From positions 1 to 64,000 of the forward strand of contig JACPMA010000006.1 in assembly GCA_016186205.1 (NCBI GenBank): 64,000 bases of DNA, given 5' to 3'. This DNA is from Candidatus Peregrinibacteria bacterium (lineage in GTDB: Bacteria; Patescibacteriota; Gracilibacteria; UBA1369; UM-FILTER-53-11). Shown here in pieces: positions 32,669 through 40,449 of the stretch; the first letter of the stretch is position 1, and every line of letters starts with the position of its first letter. The translations under genes were made by a program, and so were the position numbers. The notes beneath the pieces are model-generated. The model had not been told where the DNA came from, ran no database searches, and saw nothing but the letters and a program-made list of their open reading frames with translations.

Positions 32669-32726
32669 ACATAACTCGGAATAACCGAAGTGTTTTCAGA
32701 TAAGTGATCTGGGATACAGGTTAGGC
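32669..32726 (-). other. attI-like site at the array start
   Basis: On the minus strand GTTATGT (32675-32669) precedes cassette 1 and equals its partner box at site 1. To the right, TCGG-AATAA-CCGA is a small inverted repeat and GTTAGGC (32720-32726, plus strand) is a second R-box-like heptamer. The block lacks the CGC...GCG arms of the attC-like sites, as expected for attI. TTTACA-17-TAACCT on the minus strand is only a weak promoter candidate for the array. Confidence 0.55.
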
Positions 32727-33000
32727 GAACTAGGGATGAATGTAAAGGTGTTGGAGGCATTTGTCATAACTTTGTCATAAAAATTTCATAATTCTTTGCT
32801 ATACTCTTATGAATTATGCAGGTTTACCATACAAAAATGAAGAAACTGCCTGGCACGAACTTCCATGAAGTTAAACAAAAAGCTTCTGCTATATATTTGC
32901 AAATAAAAAAGACTTTCCGCTAGCTGTGGTTTATGAACCACGGGCCGAAAGCCTTTTCCTTCATAACACTAACAAAAATTATTCTTAAAATCAAGCTATT
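32727..33000 (+). other. Region upstream of the recombinase gene
   Basis: No long gene. TATACT near 32800 is a possible -10. A 28-codon frame at 32837-32923 (starting MKKLPGTNFHEV) could be a leader peptide but has no other support. It ends at the hairpin described separately. Confidence 0.35.
32909..32964. terminator. Terminator-like hairpin before the recombinase gene
   Basis: GTGGTT-TATG-AACCAC forms the tip, and AAGACTTTCCG / CGAAAGCCTT the base of a long stem. T-rich tracts follow on both strands (CCTTTTCCTT and TCTTTTTTATTT). It could insulate the recombinase from array transcription or attenuate it. Confidence 0.5.
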
Positions 33001-33822
33001 ATGCATTACATCGACCAGATGACAGAGGAACTCAAGCTTCGAAATTACAGGCCAAAAACGATCAAGGCGTATACGAATTGTCTCCGCATCTATTTTGAAT
33101 TTCTCATGATGCGGAGCGAAAAAAATACGTGTCGAATTGAGGCAAATGAAATACGCGAATTTCTGCTTATAAAACAAAATGAAGGATGCTCGCCGCAAAC
33201 CGTGGCGCTCTATCTTTATGCGCTTTCCTTTTTTAAGAAAAACATACTCCGTTCCTTTGAGCCGCTCGGCGTGAAACTCCCGAAAAAAACGCATAAACTT
33301 CCCGTCATCCTTTCACGCGATGAAATAGCACGCATTGTGGCGAGCATGGAGAATCGAAAACACCGCACAATGATAGCGCTTGCGTACGGCGCCGGTCTGC
33401 GGGTGAGCGAAGTGGTGCGTTTGAAAATTCGCGATGTCGCTCTTGGGGAACTCATACTTCACATAAAAAACGCCAAAGGCGGAAAAGATCGCATAACAGT
33501 TATGCCGGCAAAATTACGAAATGACTTTGCAATTTTAATGGCAGGCAAAGAAACAAATGATTATGTATTTTCGAGTGAGCGGGGTGGAAGGCTATGCGAA
33601 CGCACTGCGCAAAAAGTATTTGGACATGCCCTCAAAAAAGCCGGCGTCATGAAACAGGCGACTTTTCATTCGCTGCGCCATAGTTTTGCAACCCACCTCC
33701 TGGAAAATGGCACTGATCTTCGATATGTTCAAGAGCTTCTAGGACACAGCAACATCAATACAACGCAAATTTATACACAAGTCACAAATCCTATGCTTAA
33801 GCGTATAAAAAGCCCGTGGTAA
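33001..33822 (+). CDS. Tyrosine recombinase, Xer-like, in integron-integrase position
   Basis: 273 residues. The SAM-like N-terminal domain (residues about 1-90) precedes the catalytic domain with all expected residues: R134 (GAGLRVSE), K162 (AKGGKDR), H223 and R226 (FHSLRHSFATHLLE), H249 (LLGHSNINTTQIY) and Y258. Only 61 residues lie between K162 and H223, against about 100 in IntI1, so the extra IntI helix that contacts attC is missing and the enzyme resembles XerC/XerD or archaeal XerA. It ends IKSPW, like the KSPL ends of those families. It is divergent from the array and beside the attI-like core, the place of intI in integrons. recG follows 18 bases downstream. Confidence 0.85.
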   Translation: MHYIDQMTEELKLRNYRPKTIKAYTNCLRIYFEFLMMRSEKNTCRIEANEIREFLLIKQNEGCSPQTVALYLYALSFFKKNILRSFEPLGVKLPKKTHKLPVILSRDEIARIVASMENRKHRTMIALAYGAGLRVSEVVRLKIRDVALGELILHIKNAKGGKDRITVMPAKLRNDFAILMAGKETNDYVFSSERGGRLCERTAQKVFGHALKKAGVMKQATFHSLRHSFATHLLENGTDLRYVQELLGHSNINTTQIYTQVTNPMLKRIKSPW

Positions 33823-33840
33823 AATGCTGATGGATTCTTT

Positions 33841-35931
33841 ATGCTCGCAACGCCTCTTTCTAAAGCGCTCAAAACTACAACGAGCCACCTCAAGCGTTTG
33901 AAGGAACTCGGCATTGAAACCGTTGAGGATTTTTTGAAATATTTTCCGAGGACCTATACCGATGACCGGCAGCTAAAGCAAATAAAAGACATCGTGATAG
34001 GGGAGGCGAATACCGTGCGCGCAACAATCCAAAGCATTTATTCAAAGCCGTCTTTCAGGCGGCGTATGTCCGTGATAACGGCTCTCATTGGCGACGAAAC
34101 CGGTTCAATCGAAACGGTGTGGTTCAATCAAGCGTATATTGCGCGAACCCTGCAAAAAGGCATGCGCATCGTGGTATCTGGAAAAATAAAATATGATGCG
34201 AAGAAGGGGAAGATATCTTTCCAAAATCCGGCTTTTGAAATTGAAAAACCGGAGCAGATTCATACGGCGCGCATTGTGCCTATTTACCACGAAACGGAAC
34301 TTTCATTGCAAAAAACAAGGCCTGGACGGTTAAGTTCCAAATGGATTCGCGACAAACTTTTTCCGCTCATGGGCTTTGCCGATATGTTTCCGGAATTTCT
34401 CCCGGAAGAAATTCAAAAAACTTACGGCCTGATTCCGTACGCGCAAGCTATTCGCACAGTGCATTTTCCAAAAAACGAAAAGGAGCTTGAGCAGGCCAAG
34501 CGCCGGCTCGCATTTGATGAACTCTTTTTGCTCCAGCTTGCAGCGCTCTATCGAAGGCATCAATACCGAAAAACCACTCATGAAGCCAAAAAATCAATCC
34601 CGGCAGACTGGGAACTTATAAAAACATTTTCGGAGAGTCTACCATGGCCGCTCACGCGTGCGCAAAAAAAAGCAATTTATGAAATCATTAAAGATCTTGA
34701 AGCGCCATACCCGATGACGCGGCTTTTGGAAGGAGACGTTGGATCGGGCAAGACGGTCGTAGCTGCGGCGGCAATACTCCATGTAGCGCGCAAAAAATGG
34801 CAAGCATGCATACTGGCGCCAACGGAAATTCTTGCGCGGCAGCATCTTCATACGCTTTCAAAAACTTTGGCGCCGTTTGAAATTTCGCCAGCGCTCCTTG
34901 TCGGATCAACTCCGGCTAAAGAAAAACGAGAGATCTTGGAAGGCCTTAAACAAGCCAAAATATCTGTGGTTGTTGGAACGCACGCCGTGCTTCAGGAAAA
35001 AGTCGAGTTTGATAAACTGGCGCTCGCCGTAATTGATGAACAGCATCGATTCGGTGTACGGCAGCGCGAAGCATTACGGCAGCAAGGCAGTCCTCACATT
35101 CTGCATCTTACTGCTACGCCGATTCCGCGCACGCTGGCGCTTATTCTCTACGGCGATCAGGATCTTTCTATTTTAGATGAAATGCCGCCCGGCAGAAAAC
35201 CAGTTGAAACTCACGTCGTGCCGGAAGAAAAACGGACAAAAGCATATGCATGGATCGCGAAAGAAATCCAAAAAGGCCAACAGGCATTCATTATTTTTCC
35301 GCTCATCAATGAATCAGAAGTGCTGGAAGTAAAAGCGGCTACGCAGGAATTTGAAAGACTGCGCTCCGAGATTTTTCCAAATCTCAAGCTTGGGCTTTTG
35401 CATGGCCAGATGCCGACTGACGAAAAACAATCAGTTATGGAGGCGTTTTGCAAAGGACAAATCCAAATACTTGTTTCCACTGCCGTTGTGGAGGTTGGCG
35501 TGGATGTGCCGAATGCGACAATCATGATGATTGAGGGAGCAGAGCGTTTCGGACTCGCGCAGCTTCATCAATTTCGCGGACGGGTGGGGCGGGGGCTGAA
35601 GCAGTCATATTGTTTTTTATTCCCTAGTTCGCCGCAGACAAACTCTTTACAAAAAAATAAAATATTAAACAGACTGGGTGCGCTCGTGAAATATCATTCT
35701 GGTTTTCAATTAGCTGAAATTGATCTGCAGTTACGAGGGCCTGGCGAGGTTTATGGCACAGCTCAAAGCGGAATACCGGATTTGAAGATGGCGGTTATGA
35801 GCGACGCAATAACAATAAAACAGTCGCGCGAAGCTGTAGAAAAAATTATGGACAGCGATCCGGAGTTAAAAAATCATCCGCAACTCAAGCAAAAAATCCT
35901 TGAACAAGAAAATGTAGCGATTGATTATTGA
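33841..35931 (+). CDS. recG: ATP-dependent DNA helicase RecG
   Basis: 696 residues, normal length. The OB-fold wedge domain is near the N-terminus, then the helicase motor with LLEGDVGSGKTVVAAAA (motif I), VIDEQHRFGVRQREAL (motif II, DEQH), LTATPIPRTLAL (III) and HQFRGRVGRG (VI). RecG remodels stalled replication forks and branched DNA. It follows the recombinase gene closely, possibly in one transcript, and is followed by a strong hairpin terminator. Confidence 0.95.
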   Translation: MLATPLSKALKTTTSHLKRLKELGIETVEDFLKYFPRTYTDDRQLKQIKDIVIGEANTVRATIQSIYSKPSFRRRMSVITALIGDETGSIETVWFNQAYIARTLQKGMRIVVSGKIKYDAKKGKISFQNPAFEIEKPEQIHTARIVPIYHETELSLQKTRPGRLSSKWIRDKLFPLMGFADMFPEFLPEEIQKTYGLIPYAQAIRTVHFPKNEKELEQAKRRLAFDELFLLQLAALYRRHQYRKTTHEAKKSIPADWELIKTFSESLPWPLTRAQKKAIYEIIKDLEAPYPMTRLLEGDVGSGKTVVAAAAILHVARKKWQACILAPTEILARQHLHTLSKTLAPFEISPALLVGSTPAKEKREILEGLKQAKISVVVGTHAVLQEKVEFDKLALAVIDEQHRFGVRQREALRQQGSPHILHLTATPIPRTLALILYGDQDLSILDEMPPGRKPVETHVVPEEKRTKAYAWIAKEIQKGQQAFIIFPLINESEVLEVKAATQEFERLRSEIFPNLKLGLLHGQMPTDEKQSVMEAFCKGQIQILVSTAVVEVGVDVPNATIMMIEGAERFGLAQLHQFRGRVGRGLKQSYCFLFPSSPQTNSLQKNKILNRLGALVKYHSGFQLAEIDLQLRGPGEVYGTAQSGIPDLKMAVMSDAITIKQSREAVEKIMDSDPELKNHPQLKQKILEQENVAIDY

Positions 35932-35954
35932 TTGATTACTAAACTTGTTCACCA

Positions 35955-35983
35955 CAGCAAACAGGATAAAATCCTGTTTGCTG
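35955..35983 (+). terminator. Hairpin terminator after recG
   Basis: CAGCAAACAGGAT and ATCCTGTTTGCTG form a perfect 13-bp stem with an AAA loop, 24 bases past the recG stop, followed by CTTTATAAATT. Confidence 0.75.
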
Positions 35984-36184
35984 CTTTATAAATTAAGCGG
36001 CTGCTAGGGTTAGTTTCATTTTTCCTCGGAAAACGCCTATAAACGCGAGTTTTAAGTTTCTTGGCTTCTGTAAGCCAAAAATAATATCTTAATTCCAAAT
36101 TTAGTGTGTATTTTTATGTATTGTTGAATATTTTGTAGCTTTTGGGTGCCGTGGTTGCCTTGCAAGGACGTTTTTAATAAAAAC

Positions 36185-36303
36185 CCGCAAAGCGAAATCG
36201 GTCGTTTGCCGAAGTGAGCGTTTGCCGGAAGAGGGCCGGAGGATCATGCATCCGATGGCCCGACTCCGAGCGAGCGAAGGCAAATGCCGGTTTTGCTTTG
36301 CGG
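36185..36303. repeat. 119-bp palindromic element, intergenic copy
   Basis: Ends CCGCAAAGC / GCTTTGCGG are exact complements and pairing continues inward. The same 119-bp element, inverted and about 90% identical by eye, lies inside the methyltransferase gene at 42145-42263. The central AGGGCCGGAGGATCATGCAT stretch is identical in both. Confidence 0.85.
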
Positions 36304-36379
36304 ATTGATATGTTTGTACAAGATATATTGTGCAAAGTACGCTAATGCTTCTTTAGCTACTCCCCCTCTGATAGATATC

Positions 36380-36408
36380 TGTACATAAAATCACTCTTAT
36401 GGTATAAT
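36380..36408 (+). promoter_or_regulatory. Promoter of the giant gene
   Basis: TGTACA (36380-36385) and perfect TATAAT (36403-36408) are 17 bases apart, 56 bases before the start at 36464. Confidence 0.6.
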
Positions 36409-36463
36409 TTTTAGATATCATTCATCATTCGGTCATTAGTAATTAGTAATTCGTCATTCTCTC

Positions 36464-39400
36464 ATGCCTCCTCCATCGCCTTTCCCGGACGATCATCGAT
36501 CATCTATCGAAACCGAACCAAGAACTGCGTATGACGAACCGCAGTGGCCGGAGAGTCCGGAAACTCTTGCTGAAAGAACTGAAGCAAGACGCATGGCTAT
36601 GAAGGGCGAATCAGCTCGAGGCAGAACCGATGTTTCTCTCCAAAATCTTAGCGAACGGACAAAAACCCGCAGCTATGATCAAAAAACGCCGGAACTTATC
36701 AATGGAATCGCTGTATCTGAATCGCCGGAGGAACAGCAAGAAAAGCTAGATGCGCTTCGCGATGTTTCCGTGATTATGCTCGCGACGCTTTTATATAATC
36801 ATCCTGATCTCGAGAAAAAATTCGATCTTGCTGATTTTGCGAATATTCCCCTCTTTGGAGAAACTCTCGCGCAAAGCAATCCGCGTCCTGCGGAAAATAC
36901 CGCATTTCATAAATTGCGGGAATTGCGGGATCATCCGGAATCTGAAACGGCAAAATATTTTAGCCGCGAATGGCCAACGCTCGTAAGTCATGCAAGAGAG
37001 ATAAGTCGAGATATCGGCGTTGTAGCGAGTACCGATTTCACTCAAGCTCTTCAAGAATCCGATCGATGGACGGTTCGGGGAGCCATTGCAAGCATGCCGA
37101 AACCGGTGAAATATGGATTGGCAATAGCAGGGGCTGTTGCTGGATTTTTTCTTCTACGCGGAATTTATCGAGCCTTTACAAGAAGCAGCGATGAAGCTGA
37201 AAAAGCCGGTGATCAAAAAGATGAGAAACCAAAAAGCAAGTGGGGATGGCTAAAATGGGCTATTGGCGGTGCGCTTGCGGTTTTTGGCTTTGGCTATATT
37301 TTTGGTTGGGATAAAACTATTGATTGGATCAAAAAGCAAGGAGGGCGTGCAAAAGAAGCTTGGGATAAACTTTTCGGCGAAGATCCTGAATTTGCAAAAA
37401 ACAAGGAAATGTATACCCGCATGGCCGGCCGCATAGGAAATGAAATGAGCGGAGGCGATGCAAAAGTAAAAATCGATCCTAAATTTTTAGCTTCGCGGCA
37501 TAATGACAAATACGAAGATGTTATCGATGATGATTCATGGGTCTATAAAAACACAATCGAACCTGTACTTGATAGCGATGCTATGAGTTCGGTGGCAAAA
37601 TATCTTCCAGGCCATCCGGTTTTTACAAAAGAGGAACGGAACCAGTACAGAGCCATCCGCGCATATCTCCAGGGAACAGACCGACAAGCGCTTATTGCTG
37701 AAATTGGAATCGGCTCTAATGCCACGCTCGGCGATGTACTTGCAAAACTCGATGAGAAACTCAATGAAAAAGAAGGCGTCCAGGCCAAACCGGGTGAAAG
37801 AGCGGCAGAATGGAACTTGGCACGTGTTGAAGGCAGCATGCTCCCCTACTTTAAAGAAAATTACGGCACGGAAATTGCGCCAGAGGATTTTCGTAGAATC
37901 ACAAACTTTTCGTACAGAGATTTCATGGCAGGAAAAGGAGCGCGTTCATATTTTGAATCTCTCCGTGGCGCAGCTCGCGAAGCTGGTGCGGAAGCAGGCG
38001 TTACAACTGCAACAACACCTGCGGAACAACGGCTTATTGATGCGGAAAATATCGTACGGAGGTTCTTTCTCGATCATGAAGATCTTTTGAGCTCGCTTCA
38101 TCTGCCGGATTCTCTTCCGGCCGGAGCTACTGTCGGCAGCGTTATGCTTGCTTTGCTTAAAGCTGGAAAATTAGATGAATTGAAGAAAAAAGACACAACG
38201 GAAACGCTTCAGGGAATCATTGTCAAAGACGATGAGGTGGAAGGCTCGCGGCATCGTGATGAAATTGCGAAAAAACTTCCGGAAGATTTGTGGAATCTCT
38301 ACCGTTCGCAGAAAAAAGAACTTCGCAATCTCGTCGACAGCGGCAATTATGCAAAAACAGGCGATGCTCAAAAACTCATGGCTGTCGGCCGCGACTTGAT
38401 CGACAAAATAAACAAAAAAGCCATGGAAGAACCGGATAAGAAAAAACGGAATGCCATCTTTGCTTTAGCCAGCGGCGTGCGGGCAAAAATAGCGAGCCTC
38501 GAACATGCCCTCAAAGAAAGAACCGATGCGTGGCATTCTTTTGATCATGCTTTAGAAAATAATCCTTCAACAGACAGCATTCATGAAGCATTCCTGCAAG
38601 TCATGGGGAAAAATAAGGACGTATCCAACGCCTATGCGGATCTTGAAAAACCGCTTGTTGAGGAACGAAAATGGCGTTCGGTTGGCATAGTCGTTGCGCT
38701 CCAAGGACTGCGCATCGGTTACATTCACTATACTACTCACGATATATACAAAGCTTGGCTCGAAAATTATTATGGAAGATTCGGCGTGCCGACCGCTTTG
38801 GTAAAAAGGCTTAACAAACGCGTGCGGCGTCCGGCGTCAGGCATCGATCTGCTCAAAAGACAAATTTCAGAAGGAGAAGATCGATTAAGAGGAAAACTCG
38901 CGAATGATTTAAAAACCCGTGCGAAAGTCACGGATGAATCTGCTCCGCTTCCTTCTGAAAAAGAAATAGCGGGATTTAATGATCCGAATCACAGAACAGC
39001 CATGCGCAGATATAAATCGGAAAAGGCGCTTTTGGAGCACAATCGAAAATTGCTCGATTTAGAACGGGAAGTGGCTGATCTTGAACGCGATGCTTCGCTC
39101 TTGCGCAAGCGGCCGAGCGATCCAACTGTTGTTGCAAGTCTGACTGCCATCGAAGAACAGCTCGCTGAAAGAGGGCCCGCGCTTAAACAGCTCCGCATGG
39201 ACAGAATTGAATTGAGCAAACAAGCTCTCGGACATGCTACGGAAGACCTCTATAAAAATCTCGATGCGGCGGCGAGAAAAGGCGCGCTTACGCCGGATGA
39301 ATTTGGACAGCTCGATGATTTGGCGCGAAGATCAGCAGAACATAATCGGGAACTTATGCGGGCCGGGGATGGATTACTCAAAGATATTCAGCGGGCGGCA

Positions 39401-40420
39401 GCCAGAGGCGATGCGGCTGAAGTCGCCCGCCTGCAAAAAATGTTTAATGATACCATCGCGGAAATTCCAAAAATGCAAAAGGGCGCCATTGGAAGATTCT
39501 TTGATTTTATCGGCACCTTTTTTAGAGAAAGAAAAAACATCAGCCGATCGGTAGTGGATACTGAACTCAATGATATAGAACGAAAATCATTCAGAAAAGT
39601 TTTTGCGCACTTGCTCCACTGGCAGCGGGAAAAAGCCGCACCTGCAGCCGTCACCACTGAAAACATGTCGATGCTCCGCATAGTTGGAAAAAAATTGCGC
39701 TTCTTTAAACTCGCCGTTGGAGGAAGTTTGGCTGCTGCAGCCGGCGTTGCTACAAGAGATAAACAAACCGGCGTTCTACCGGCTATTGGCCACGCGGCTT
39801 TTGATATCGCCCCGTTTACCGGCGAATACTCCGATTTTTATGCATTAGCAACCGGCAGACAAATTTTCACCGGCAGAAAAATCGGAAAGTTTGAACGATT
39901 TGTTGTACGGCCTGGTTTCGGGCTTTTAGGGCTTGCATCAGATGCTTTATTGGTGTTGAGCTTTGGTACAACATTCGGAGTGAGCGCCGGCGTTTCGAGT
40001 CTCAAAGGAGCTTATGGAGCTGCGAAATTGGCGAAAATGGGCGGCGAAGCCCTTGCAAAAGGTGTTGTGAAAGGAGCGGAGAAAGAAGCTGGAGCTAGGA
40101 TTGGAGTAAAAGCTGTAGAAACTGCAGGAGAAGCAGCAGCAAAAACTTTAGCGCGAGAAACAGCTGAAGCAGGAGCAAAGGTTGCGGCAGAAACCGGGGC
40201 GACCGAAGTAGGAAAATTAGCCACTGTCCTACGGAGAATACAAAAGGGCGGAGCTGTTGCAACCGTCGGACTCGGCATTGCTGGACTTACCATGAGTCTT
40301 ATTCAGAGTGACGAAATAGAAGCCACGCCTGCCATGGATGCTATTGCCGGAGGAGCTGATGGAAAAATAGACGATATAGACATCGAAAAACTTGCCGAAG
40401 AAGCCGGCGATGCGGAGTGA
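36464..40420 (+). CDS. Giant membrane/coiled-coil protein, 1318 aa, unknown function
   Basis: 1318 residues. The first 60 are Pro/Glu/Ser-rich and disordered. Two hydrophobic helices lie near residues 215-245 and 262-285 around a charged Lys/Asp/Glu loop. A long middle region (about 300-1080) is helical and charged, with likely coiled coil around 790-960 (LEREVADLERDASLLRKR). The C-terminal 230 residues have several hydrophobic stretches and an Ala/Gly/Glu-rich repeat (GAEKEAGARIGVKAVETAGE). There is no signal peptide. I do not recognise it; large unique proteins of this kind are frequent in CPR. It is monocistronic, with its own promoter. Confidence 0.6.
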   Translation: MPPPSPFPDDHRSSIETEPRTAYDEPQWPESPETLAERTEARRMAMKGESARGRTDVSLQNLSERTKTRSYDQKTPELINGIAVSESPEEQQEKLDALRDVSVIMLATLLYNHPDLEKKFDLADFANIPLFGETLAQSNPRPAENTAFHKLRELRDHPESETAKYFSREWPTLVSHAREISRDIGVVASTDFTQALQESDRWTVRGAIASMPKPVKYGLAIAGAVAGFFLLRGIYRAFTRSSDEAEKAGDQKDEKPKSKWGWLKWAIGGALAVFGFGYIFGWDKTIDWIKKQGGRAKEAWDKLFGEDPEFAKNKEMYTRMAGRIGNEMSGGDAKVKIDPKFLASRHNDKYEDVIDDDSWVYKNTIEPVLDSDAMSSVAKYLPGHPVFTKEERNQYRAIRAYLQGTDRQALIAEIGIGSNATLGDVLAKLDEKLNEKEGVQAKPGERAAEWNLARVEGSMLPYFKENYGTEIAPEDFRRITNFSYRDFMAGKGARSYFESLRGAAREAGAEAGVTTATTPAEQRLIDAENIVRRFFLDHEDLLSSLHLPDSLPAGATVGSVMLALLKAGKLDELKKKDTTETLQGIIVKDDEVEGSRHRDEIAKKLPEDLWNLYRSQKKELRNLVDSGNYAKTGDAQKLMAVGRDLIDKINKKAMEEPDKKKRNAIFALASGVRAKIASLEHALKERTDAWHSFDHALENNPSTDSIHEAFLQVMGKNKDVSNAYADLEKPLVEERKWRSVGIVVALQGLRIGYIHYTTHDIYKAWLENYYGRFGVPTALVKRLNKRVRRPASGIDLLKRQISEGEDRLRGKLANDLKTRAKVTDESAPLPSEKEIAGFNDPNHRTAMRRYKSEKALLEHNRKLLDLEREVADLERDASLLRKRPSDPTVVASLTAIEEQLAERGPALKQLRMDRIELSKQALGHATEDLYKNLDAAARKGALTPDEFGQLDDLARRSAEHNRELMRAGDGLLKDIQRAAARGDAAEVARLQKMFNDTIAEIPKMQKGAIGRFFDFIGTFFRERKNISRSVVDTELNDIERKSFRKVFAHLLHWQREKAAPAAVTTENMSMLRIVGKKLRFFKLAVGGSLAAAAGVATRDKQTGVLPAIGHAAFDIAPFTGEYSDFYALATGRQIFTGRKIGKFERFVVRPGFGLLGLASDALLVLSFGTTFGVSAGVSSLKGAYGAAKLAKMGGEALAKGVVKGAEKEAGARIGVKAVETAGEAAAKTLARETAEAGAKVAAETGATEVGKLATVLRRIQKGGAVATVGLGIAGLTMSLIQSDEIEATPAMDAIAGGADGKIDDIDIEKLAEEAGDAE

Positions 40421-40449
40421 TATTGTCATTGCGAGCGGGGCGAAGCAAT

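Larger units (their letters stand above)
16444..32726 (-). mobile_element. Integron-like cassette array: 17 attC-like sites, 17 cassettes
   Basis: Seventeen long imperfect palindromes share ends of the form NNNNAAC and GTTNNNN with the recombination-type G/TT step, a conserved arm (most often CGCACTTTGCG / CGCAAAGTGCG), and a hairpin-rich centre. They punctuate one-gene cassettes. Sixteen cassettes carry their main gene on the minus strand or are gene-free; one cassette has only a plus-strand gene. The R-box bases at the two ends of each cassette match (12 of 17 exactly, 4 with one mismatch), while the two ends of a single site often do not, the expected result of repeated cassette shuffling. 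The array begins at an attI-like core beside a divergent tyrosine recombinase gene. I number sites and cassettes from the recombinase outward. Confidence 0.85.
35932..36463. other. 532-bp intergenic region between recG and the giant gene
   Basis: No gene seen. It holds the recG terminator, a small TTGGCTT/AAGCCAA hairpin near 36059, a 23-base arm at 36138-36160 matching the palindrome at 53596-53789, the 119-bp element at 36185-36303 and a promoter at 36380-36408, then AT-rich short repeats (ATTAGTAATTAG type) up to the next start. Confidence 0.7.

Noticed and set aside
16444-32726. Ordinary transposon or IS cluster
   Set aside because: No transposase in the array, and the repeat ends follow R-box pairing across cassettes rather than fixed terminal repeats of one element.
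35932-36463. Short frames in the recG-downstream region
   Set aside because: The only frames follow the palindromic element and read the same peptide as its other copy, a repeat translation rather than a gene.
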